DNA from: an uncultured Bacilli bacterium
GTDB taxonomy: Bacteria > Bacillota_I > Bacilli_A > RF39 > UBA660
DNA: 9,548 nucleotides
Direction of reading: 5' to 3'
Assembly: GCA_949746915.1 (NCBI GenBank)
Contig: CATKEA010000156.1
Coordinates: 1 to 9,548, forward strand
The position numbers were made by a program, and so were the translations under genes. Numbering within the stretch: position 1 is the stretch's first letter; each line of letters opens with the position of its first letter. This document shows, one piece after another, positions 1 through 4,633 of this stretch. The notes under the pieces are model-generated. The model did no database searches. It was given only the letters and a program-made list of their open reading frames with translations, and was not told the origin of the DNA.

Positions 1-1499
1 CCATTGTCAAAGCTATATGCTTCATTATGAAGTCCACTTTCAGTGTCATTAGCGCCATTAATTGTTAAAGTAACATTATCTTTAGTCCAGTTGTTAGGAT
101 TACCAGAAACACTAGTGATAGTAGGAGCATCAACATCAATCAAAGAAGTATCAATTTCTTTAGTTGTAATGTTGTTACTATAGTCTTTAACACTGACATA
201 TAGTAATCCATTTTCAGTTATTTCAAGCTCTTTAGTGAAAGAAAGAGGATTATTCTCAACGTTTATCCAAGAATAAGAACCTTTTTTTGAAGAAACACTA
301 TAAGCAGTAATACCAGAAAGATTATCAGTAGCGTTGATTGTTAGTTTAGAACCAAGGGAAAGATTAAGAGTAGGAGCAGTTACATCAGTATAATATTTGT
401 GAGAAGTAACATTACCAAGTTCATCTTTAGTCCAGATGTAGTAAAGTTTATCTTTCTCAGCATCAAATGTAATAGTTGTATCTTTACCAGAAATTGAAAT
501 CCATTCAGTAGGTTCAATATTATCAGTAGTTATTTGATAACCAGAAAGATTAGACTTTTCATCTTCAATTTTAACTGATAGTTCAAGGCCACTACCATCA
601 TCTTTATCTTTTGAAGTAACAGAAGTACTAGGAGCAGTTTGATCTAGATTAGGAGTATCAATAATAACTTCTTTGATGTTACCATCTTCATCTTTAATAT
701 AGATAGTATGTGGACCTTCTTCAGTAAAGGTTTCTTCAAAAGTTATTTCTGTATTAGGAGGTACTTTAATAAAGTTTTCTCCATCAGTTGAGTATTCAAT
801 GATAGGTTTATCATTTTTAATAGTTATAGTAATAGTTTCATCATCTTTAGAAACAGAATCATTTTTACTTTCAGTTTCAGTAGTGATGGTATCATCTTGA
901 TTATTGTCAGTAGCACTACTTACAACAATAGTGATTTTGCTATTAAAACTAGCATTCATAACTTCATCAATAGCAGGAGTATCTTTATCCATCCATAGTT
1001 TTAAAGTATAAGTAACTTCTTCTTCGGCATTAAGTTTTCCAGTAGTTAGTTTACGAGCTGATAAGGCATTTTCAAGAGTATTTTCAGCAGAAGTATAGTT
1101 ATATAGATTTTTACCTTTGCTATCATTTAAAGACACTTTGATGTATTTTCCAGATAATTGTTTTAACTCAGTAGTTAACTCTTCTAAGTTTACTTGATAA
1201 TATGCTTCTGATGAACAGACATTTTTGATAGAGAAAGTATAACCATCATTTTTCATACCATCTTCATCAGTAACAGGATAAGCATTATCTAAAGTAATAG
1301 AGTCACTTTCATTCATCATTTTTACGTTGAAACAAGCAGTTGTTATTACGTTTTTATCTGTTTGCTTTAATGTTAATTGCCATAGAGCGAAACTAGTTGT
1401 TATAGCTGCACATATTACAACTGTTAAAATGACGAAGAGTAACATTTTCTTTTTCTCTCGTTGTTTCTTGGTTGTTTTATTTAAAGTATTTTCTGTCAT
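1..1499 (-). CDS. TasA/camelysin-like exported surface protein with Ig-like repeats, 3' end off the window
   Basis: The frame is open from an ATG at 1499 to the left edge: 499 full codons, no stop seen. The start is set by AAAGGAG at about 1508-1515. A Lys/Arg-rich cytoplasmic tail (1-19) precedes a hydrophobic segment (20-38) ending in SFALW, the position where TasA/camelysin-type proteins carry a TxAYF-like sequence at the SipW-type signal peptidase site. Residues about 40-195 resemble the TasA-like module (TTACFNV, then AYPVTDEDG and YTFSIKNVC), with Cys56 and Cys95 as a possible disulfide. After an acidic Thr/Ser linker (196-220) come Ig-like beta repeats of roughly 70-85 residues: about 220-287, 288-373, 374-458 and 459 onward. 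The last three each begin with a TAP or DAPT boundary; the fourth has the SGNPxxWT and AYSFDNG signatures of bacterial Ig-like repeats. The likely role is a cell-surface fibre or adhesin. The ligand and the C-terminal anchor cannot be seen. It is the second gene of an operon with the 174-aa protein. Confidence 0.85.
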   Translation of the reverse strand, partial: MTENTLNKTTKKQREKKKMLLFVILTVVICAAITTSFALWQLTLKQTDKNVITTACFNVKMMNESDSITLDNAYPVTDEDGMKNDGYTFSIKNVCSSEAYYQVNLEELTTELKQLSGKYIKVSLNDSKGKNLYNYTSAENTLENALSARKLTTGKLNAEEEVTYTLKLWMDKDTPAIDEVMNASFNSKITIVVSSATDNNQDDTITTETESKNDSVSKDDETITITIKNDKPIIEYSTDGENFIKVPPNTEITFEETFTEEGPHTIYIKDEDGNIKEVIIDTPNLDQTAPSTSVTSKDKDDGSGLELSVKIEDEKSNLSGYQITTDNIEPTEWISISGKDTTITFDAEKDKLYYIWTKDELGNVTSHKYYTDVTAPTLNLSLGSKLTINATDNLSGITAYSVSSKKGSYSWINVENNPLSFTKELEITENGLLYVSVKDYSNNITTKEIDTSLIDVDAPTITSVSGNPNNWTKDNVTLTINGANDTESGLHNEAYSFDN

Positions 1500-1514
1500 T
1501 TATATTTCTCCTTT

Positions 1515-2039
1515 TTACATAAGTTCTACTTTTGTTAGTTTATAGTTATCATTATTCTTCTGATAAGTATATTTATAGGTTGTCCCTAAATCTAATAAGT
1601 CACTTAGATTTTCTTCTTTAAACTCACCGACAAATGTACTATCTAGTTTGTATAGTTTGTTTTCTTGTTTTTTTAAGACATTGACATGAATGATAACATT
1701 TTTATCTTTATCGTATGTATAACCAATCATTTTAGAGTAATGATCGTCTTTTTTACAGGCATTAGTATTATCAAGTTTGTCAATGGTAACTTCATTACCA
1801 GGTTTTAAATCCCATATTAGAACACCAGTACATTTTTCGGTTAGTTCATCGTACATTTCCTCAGCTTTATTAGGGGAAATATCTTGAATTATTTTATTAT
1901 CTGAAATAAGAGAGTCAGGTTTATCATTGTTTGAAGCTTTGTGTTTAGAGTTAAGAAGAAGAGTAGTAGCAAAAAGCGAAGCAATGATAATAATTACAAG
2001 AGAAGAAAATAAAACAATTCGTTTTTTAAAAACATTCAA
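1515..2039 (-). CDS. Small signal-anchored extracellular protein of unknown function, TTG start
   Basis: A 174-residue protein I do not recognise. Residues 5-7 are basic (KKR) and 8-29 form one strongly hydrophobic segment with no lipobox, so it is probably an uncleaved N-terminal anchor. The rest (30-174) is hydrophilic and Lys/Asp/Asn-rich, consistent with an outward-facing domain. Two cysteines (C70, C95) flank a short beta-like stretch (GVLIWDLKPGNEV) and could form a disulfide; the tail (IIHVNVL, STFVGEF, TYKYTYQ) is beta-strand-like. The TTG start is chosen because it lies about 9 nt from a GAGG within an excellent Shine-Dalgarno sequence and no in-frame ATG is available nearby. The stop overlaps the ribosome-binding site of the downstream Ig-repeat gene, with 15 nt between stop and ATG, so the two are almost certainly co-transcribed and may work together at the surface. 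It could be an assembly or anchoring partner of the TasA-like protein, but nothing in the sequence proves this. Confidence 0.8.
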   Translation of the reverse strand: MNVFKKRIVLFSSLVIIIIASLFATTLLLNSKHKASNNDKPDSLISDNKIIQDISPNKAEEMYDELTEKCTGVLIWDLKPGNEVTIDKLDNTNACKKDDHYSKMIGYTYDKDKNVIIHVNVLKKQENKLYKLDSTFVGEFKEENLSDLLDLGTTYKYTYQKNNDNYKLTKVELM

Positions 2040-2044
2040 TTCAA

Positions 2045-2052
2045 ATCACCTC
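2045..2052 (-). promoter_or_regulatory. Ribosome-binding site fixing a TTG start
   Basis: On the minus strand this reads GAGGTGAT, a perfect match to the 3' part of the full Shine-Dalgarno sequence AAAGGAGGTGATC. From GAGG to the TTG at 2039 is 9 nt, the usual spacing. It decides the TTG start of the 174-aa gene, because the nearby ATG (2036-2034) is in another frame. Confidence 0.8.
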
Positions 2053-2064
2053 TATTCTGTGGAT

Positions 2065-2093
2065 ATTATACCAAATTGTGGGGGGGGTGTAAA
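2065..2093 (-). promoter_or_regulatory. Sigma-A promoter of the surface-protein operon, with a C8 tract in the spacer
   Basis: On the minus strand the -35 is TTTACA (2093-2088, 5/6 matches), followed by a 17-bp spacer and a perfect -10 TATAAT (2070-2065). Start-to-codon distance is short, so the 5' leader is about 20 nt and includes the GAGGTGAT ribosome-binding site. The spacer begins with eight C residues directly after the -35. Loss or gain of one C would move the spacer from the optimal 17 to 16 or 18. Confidence 0.8.
2080..2087. repeat. G8/C8 homopolymer tract
   Basis: Eight consecutive G residues on the + strand (C on the minus strand). I saw no other G or C run of this length in the window. 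It lies between the -35 and -10 of the minus-strand surface operon. Homopolymeric G/C tracts of this kind are known slippage sites that phase-vary promoters or reading frames in other bacteria; for this tract that is inference. Confidence 0.85.
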
Positions 2094-2136
2094 GGTTTTA
2101 CAAAAAATAAAGTTATGCTTTTTTGTGGATAAAATT

Positions 2137-2142
2137 TATAAT
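2137..2142 (+). promoter_or_regulatory. Possible -10 element upstream of the micro-ORF
   Basis: A perfect TATAAT lies about 38 nt before the ATG at 2180. The region where a -35 should be (about 2113-2119, TTATGCT) matches the consensus poorly. In DNA this AT-rich a lone TATAAT is weak evidence. Confidence 0.35.
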
Positions 2143-2179
2143 AATTTTGTGTTAATTCTATATTAGGAAAGGATATTTT

Positions 2180-2248
2180 ATGAGAAAAAAAATTTTAATT
2201 GTAATGTTTGTTATTATAGCATTCATTGTTTCTAAAGTTTGTATATGA
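2180..2248 (+). CDS. 22-residue hydrophobic micro-ORF (MRKK... ending KVCI)
   Basis: ATG at 2180, TGA at 2246-2248. An AGGAAAGGA ribosome-binding site at 2165-2173 and a TATAAT at 2137 suggest it can be expressed. The peptide has a basic start (RKK) followed by about 14 hydrophobic residues (ILIVMFVIIAFIV), so it would sit in the membrane. Its TGA stop doubles as the TG of the extended -10 of the next gene's promoter. It may be a genuine membrane microprotein, a small leader peptide or type I toxin-like peptide, or the surviving signal-peptide stub of a lost exported protein; the sequence alone does not decide. Confidence 0.4.
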   Translation: MRKKILIVMFVIIAFIVSKVCI

Positions 2249-2254
2249 TATAAT
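2226..2254 (+). promoter_or_regulatory. Promoter of the pentapeptide-repeat gene
   Basis: TTGTTT (2226-2231, 4/6 matches), a 17-bp spacer, and TATAAT (2249-2254) preceded by TGA, giving a perfect extended -10 (TGnTATAAT). The predicted start near 2261 leaves a leader of only about 10 nt that consists almost entirely of the GGTGAT ribosome-binding site. Confidence 0.65.
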
Positions 2255-2260
2255 TTGAAT

Positions 2261-2266
2261 GGTGAT
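2261..2266 (+). promoter_or_regulatory. GGTGAT ribosome-binding site choosing the ATG at 2271
   Basis: GGTGAT ends 4 nt before the ATG at 2271 and pairs with the 3' part of anti-Shine-Dalgarno. The in-frame ATG at 2259 has no ribosome-binding site and lies at or before the predicted transcription start, so the downstream ATG is preferred. Confidence 0.65.
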
Positions 2267-2270
2267 ATTT

Positions 2271-2900
2271 ATGAAGTATGTTAAGCCGAAGATTAGAGTG
2301 TTAGAAGATTCAACTTTTGAAAAAATGGTAAGTGATGATATTTATTATGATAGAAGAATTTCTGTTTTACCAGAAAATGTTCTTTATATAGAAAATGTAA
2401 CCATTGATGGATGTTTTTTTAATAAAATTGATTTTGAAATGGTTCATTTTAATAATGTTGATTTTTGGGATACTATTTTTGATGGGTGTTCTTTTTCTAA
2501 TAAAGATTTTGTCGATAGAAGTTTTAATAGGTGTTTTTTTATAAATTGTAAATTAGTTGGTTCAACTTTTGAAAATTGTTCATTTGATAATGTGAAGTTT
2601 GAAGATTGCAATTTAAAATACTCGTCATTTTTTAGGGTGAAATTTAAAAATGTTATTTTTGATAAGAATATTCTTGATGAAGCAAGATTTTATGAAATTA
2701 GTGAAGTTAAAGAGAGCTGTTTTTTAAATTCTAGTATGATTTCTACTGATATTGTTAAGTGTTCTTTTTATAATGTTGATTTTTCATCTAATGATATATA
2801 TGGCATTAGAACAGATTTGGGCAGTATTAAAACTAATATTTTTAGTGTTGAACAGGCATTAATGCTTACTAAGTTATTAGAAATAAAGATAAAAGAGTAG
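2271..2900 (+). CDS. Phe-rich pentapeptide-repeat protein
   Basis: A 209-residue protein with this start. From residue 45 to 140 every fifth residue is hydrophobic without a break (I45, F50, F55 through F90, L95, F100, F105, F110, L115, F120, F125, F130, L135, F140). This gives 20 consecutive pentapeptides, 16 of them centred on Phe, expected to fold as a right-handed square beta-helix of about five turns. The repeat continues less regularly to about 171 (CSFYNVDF). The C-terminus (IFSVEQALMLTKLLEIKI) resembles the closing helix seen in roughly 200-residue Firmicute pentapeptide proteins distantly related to Qnr. Some Qnr/MfpA-type family members mimic DNA and bind gyrase or topoisomerase IV, but the actual target here is unknown and resistance should not be assumed. 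There is no signal peptide, so it is cytoplasmic. It has its own extended -10 promoter, and the next gene has another, so it is probably monocistronic. Confidence 0.88.
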   Translation: MKYVKPKIRVLEDSTFEKMVSDDIYYDRRISVLPENVLYIENVTIDGCFFNKIDFEMVHFNNVDFWDTIFDGCSFSNKDFVDRSFNRCFFINCKLVGSTFENCSFDNVKFEDCNLKYSSFFRVKFKNVIFDKNILDEARFYEISEVKESCFLNSSMISTDIVKCSFYNVDFSSNDIYGIRTDLGSIKTNIFSVEQALMLTKLLEIKIKE

Positions 2901-2910
2901 TAGCTTTAAC

Positions 2911-2939
2911 TTGAAAAATGTTTTTGATTATTATATTAT
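2911..2939 (+). promoter_or_regulatory. Promoter of the licD-family gene
   Basis: TTGAAA (2911-2916, 5/6 in the first half plus final A), a 17-bp spacer, and TATTAT (2934-2939, 5/6). The predicted start near 2946 overlaps the GTGGAG ribosome-binding site at 2944-2949, so the leader would be very short, or a slightly different start is used. Confidence 0.6.
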
Positions 2940-2957
2940 TAAAGTGGAGTGTAATAT

Positions 2958-3851
2958 ATGAAGAAATGTGATTGTATTGATAAAAGTAATATTGATTATG
3001 ATTTGAAGGTTTATTCTGATGGTACTAAGGTTACTGTTAGGATGCTACAGATTGAAATATTAAAAATAATGGATGAAATTCACAGAGTCTGTGAAAAAAA
3101 TAATATTAAATATTGTTTAATTGCTGGTAGTGCTCTTGGGATTTGTAATTATAAAGGTTTTATTCCTTGGGATGATGATATGGATATTGCTATTTCTAGA
3201 AAAGATTGGAAAAAATTTGTTAAGGCAATGCAGAATGATTTAGGAAATGATTTTTATTTTGATTGCTACGACATTGATAAAAGGTATAACACCATTATGG
3301 GTCCAACTATGAAAGTTAGAAAAAGAGGTACATATATTGAGGAAGTAAATTTTTTGTTAAAGAATCGTTGTAAACGTGGGAATGGAATTTTTGTTGATGT
3401 TATTATTTATGACAATGTTAATGAAAATAAGTTTATTGATGAGGTTTGTAGAAGTGTTGTAAAAATAGTTATGCCATTTATAGTATTATTAGATAATATT
3501 CATATAAATCCTATACCATTTAAAAGTTTTGTTGTATGGTTTAGTAATAAGTATTCTAGATGGTCAGAGAAGTCTAAATTAGTATCTCAGCCAATTTCTG
3601 TTCCTTGGGAAAAGTTTATGCATGAACCAGTGTTTTTGAAAAATGATGTTTATCCTGTTAAACTTTATGATTTTGAAGGTAGAAAATATTATTCATATAA
3701 TAATATAGAGAAAATTATGAAAGAATGGTATGGTCCTAATTGTTTGAAAAGGTTAGAGAGAGATGTTTATGTTGAAACTTTACCTGTTGAAAAAAGGAAA
3801 CCTAAGCATATAAAAGAAATTAATTTAGAAGGAGAAACGCCTAGAGCATAG
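2958..3851 (+). CDS. LicD family phosphotransferase / nucleotidyltransferase-fold protein
   Basis: A 297-residue cytoplasmic protein of the LicD family (LicD/FKRP nucleotidyltransferase fold). The core signature is at about 56-77: a Gly-Ser (G57, S58) followed by GFIPWDDDMDIAI with acidic residues D72, D73, D74 and D76, the expected metal-binding cluster. Family features also present are a helical lead-in with Cys and Asn (IHRVCEKNNIKYCLIAGSALG), a conserved basic strand (TMKVRKRGTY), and a C-terminal aromatic segment with YG before the end (MKEWYGPNC). LicD proteins transfer phosphocholine or related polyol-phosphate groups from CDP-activated donors onto cell-surface glycans or teichoic acids; the donor here cannot be told from sequence. 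No choline uptake or activation genes (licA/B/C) lie in the window. The ATG follows GTGGAG by 8 nt. It appears monocistronic, with its own promoter and a terminator overlapping its 3' end. Confidence 0.87.
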   Translation: MKKCDCIDKSNIDYDLKVYSDGTKVTVRMLQIEILKIMDEIHRVCEKNNIKYCLIAGSALGICNYKGFIPWDDDMDIAISRKDWKKFVKAMQNDLGNDFYFDCYDIDKRYNTIMGPTMKVRKRGTYIEEVNFLLKNRCKRGNGIFVDVIIYDNVNENKFIDEVCRSVVKIVMPFIVLLDNIHINPIPFKSFVVWFSNKYSRWSEKSKLVSQPISVPWEKFMHEPVFLKNDVYPVKLYDFEGRKYYSYNNIEKIMKEWYGPNCLKRLERDVYVETLPVEKRKPKHIKEINLEGETPRA

Positions 3852-3868
3852 ATGCTTAGGCGTTTTTT
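3836..3868 (+). terminator. Rho-independent terminator overlapping the licD stop codon
   Basis: Arm AACGCCTA, a bulged G, and AGCAT pair with ATGCT then TAGGCGTT, giving about 13 bp with a tiny loop, followed by six T residues (3863-3868). The 5' arm and the TAG stop of licD (3849-3851) lie inside the hairpin. On the minus strand the hairpin is followed only by TTTCTCCTTCT, so it could stop the convergent regulator transcript weakly at best. Confidence 0.85.
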
Positions 3869-4466
3869 AATACAGAAGTGTGATTTTTTTCTTGTTTTTC
3901 TTTATAAAACCTTCAGTGGTTAGATTTTTTATTTCTCTCATCATTGCACTACGGTCGATACTGAGATAGTCAGCTAAGTCACTATAACACATGGGAAGTG
4001 TGAAGGATTTACTATGATATTTTGATGATATCGATGAAAAGTAAGCTAGTAGTTTTTCTCTAATTGTTCTTTTTGTTAGTACTTCAATTCGATCATTAGT
4101 ATTTGTTGCTTTGTTGGATAGAATGCTTATTAATATATTTAGTAATTCTAAGTTATTATTTTCTACTAAATCAGAATAATTAAAATATATTACTTTGCAG
4201 TTTTTCTTTGCTATGACAGTTAGTTCATTACTTGTGTTTACTGAATAGAACATTTCTCCAAAAATATTTCCTTCTGTAAAATGTTCAATGATGGTTTTAT
4301 TGCCATTTGTGTCATATCTTATTAGCATTGCTTCGCCATTTGTCAATATGTAGATTTGATTTCTTTTAGCTATATAGTTTGTAATAGTTGAATTTTTGTC
4401 AATTTTTTTAATTTTTATGTAAGGTAAAATCTTGCTATATCTTATTAGACTATCTAGGTATTCCAT
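3867..4466 (-). CDS. Crp/Fnr-family transcriptional regulator
   Basis: A 199-residue protein, somewhat shorter than usual Crp/Fnr members (about 220-240). Residues about 15-100 match the cyclic-nucleotide-binding-type beta-roll (ILTNGEAMLIRYDTNG, GNIFGEMFY). A dimerisation helix spans about 104-145 (NLELLNILISILSNKATNTNDRIEVLTKRT) and a winged helix-turn-helix about 155-199. In the recognition helix, R172, S173 and R177 occupy the positions that contact DNA in CRP. The phosphate-cassette Arg/Ser of CRP is absent (SVNTSNEL here), so cAMP binding is not expected. Only two cysteines exist (C90, C160), so an FNR-type 4Fe-4S cluster in one monomer is also not expected, and the effector is unknown. 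The start is the ATG preceded by AAGGAG about 12 nt upstream, slightly long spacing. It diverges from nrdD across a region with a symmetric operator-like palindrome, so it most likely controls the nrdD operon and itself. Confidence 0.87.
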   Translation of the reverse strand: MEYLDSLIRYSKILPYIKIKKIDKNSTITNYIAKRNQIYILTNGEAMLIRYDTNGNKTIIEHFTEGNIFGEMFYSVNTSNELTVIAKKNCKVIYFNYSDLVENNNLELLNILISILSNKATNTNDRIEVLTKRTIREKLLAYFSSISSKYHSKSFTLPMCYSDLADYLSIDRSAMMREIKNLTTEGFIKKNKKKITLLY

Positions 4467-4487
4467 TTATTGTGTCAACTCCTTAGT

Positions 4488-4508
4488 TTGATATTTTGTA
4501 AATATCAA
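4488..4508. promoter_or_regulatory. Palindrome TTGATATTT-TGT-AAATATCAA in the regulator leader
   Basis: Perfect 9-bp arms around a 3-nt centre, ending two bases before the AAGGAG ribosome-binding site of the Crp/Fnr gene. The outer TTGAT and ATCAA equal the half-sites of an E. coli FNR box but are 11 bp apart instead of 4. It could be a protein-binding site blocking translation-proximal transcription or an AU-rich RNA hairpin; only one G-C pair makes a stable RNA stem doubtful. Confidence 0.55.
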
Positions 4509-4538
4509 TTTTAGTATCTTACGTCAATATCAATTTTA
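4501..4538. repeat. 13-bp direct repeat AATATCAATTTTA, two copies
   Basis: Exact copies at 4501-4513 and 4526-4538, 25 bp apart start to start. The first copy is the right arm of the adjacent palindrome plus its flank. The second abuts the predicted -10 of the regulator gene. Two identical half-site-like copies near a promoter suggest a regulator-binding arrangement, though AT-rich DNA raises the chance of coincidence. Confidence 0.55.
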
Positions 4539-4567
4539 TTATAACCCATTTTTTGTTGCAAAAGCAA
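4538..4567 (-). promoter_or_regulatory. Predicted promoter of the Crp/Fnr-family gene
   Basis: On the minus strand there is a perfect TATAAT (4543-4538). With an 18-bp spacer the -35 would be TTGCTT (4567-4562), a 3/6 match, lying inside the large palindrome. The start would be near 4531. Binding at the palindrome would cover this -35, which would fit autorepression. Confidence 0.5.
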
Positions 4568-4575
4568 CAAAAAAT
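4548..4575. promoter_or_regulatory. Operator-like palindrome between the regulator and nrdD
   Basis: Perfect 12-bp arms (ATTTTTTGTTGC and GCAACAAAAAAT) around AAAA. The core GTTGC-N4-GCAAC has the same 5-4-5 layout as Crp/Fnr-family sites such as TTGAT-N4-ATCAA. The centre (4561/4562) is 41.5 bp upstream of the nrdD start site expected from its -10. It has no T-tract role as a terminator in either direction, because both flanking genes point away from it. Confidence 0.72.
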
Positions 4576-4587
4576 ACTGATTTTTTA

Positions 4588-4596
4588 TGATATGAT
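4588..4596 (+). promoter_or_regulatory. Extended -10 of the nrdD-nrdG-dut promoter
   Basis: TGA followed by TATGAT (4591-4596), an extended -10 with 5/6 matches. The -35 position (4568-4573, CAAAAA) does not match TTGACA and lies within the palindrome, as expected for a promoter needing an activator. The start would be near 4603, giving a leader of about 31 nt with AAAGGAG at 4619-4625. Confidence 0.55.
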
Positions 4597-4633
4597 GTAT
4601 ATATCTTAAAAAAGTTACAAAGGAGTATGGGAA

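Noticed and set aside
1327..1545. 72-codon plus-strand open frame
   Set aside because: It lies opposite the signal-peptide end of the Ig-repeat gene, which has a strong ribosome-binding site and family similarity; the plus frame has neither.
1927..2166. 79-codon plus-strand open frame crossing the surface operon promoter
   Set aside because: Antisense to the 174-aa gene start and its promoter, with no ribosome-binding site and no recognisable protein features.
2259..2270. Upstream ATG for the pentapeptide gene
   Set aside because: No ribosome-binding site precedes it and it lies at the predicted transcription start; GGTGAT supports the ATG at 2271.
2271..2900. Calling the pentapeptide protein a Qnr quinolone-resistance determinant
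   Set aside because: Only size, repeat type and C-terminal helix are shared; there is no diagnostic Qnr loop or sequence signature.
4474..4479. TTGACA on the minus strand just upstream of the Crp/Fnr start as a -35
   Set aside because: No -10 is found at the right distance, which would fall inside the coding region; it is only the spacer between ribosome-binding site and ATG.
4548..4575. The large palindrome as a terminator
   Set aside because: It lies between two genes that diverge from it and is upstream of both start codons, so there is no transcript to end there; operator geometry fits better.
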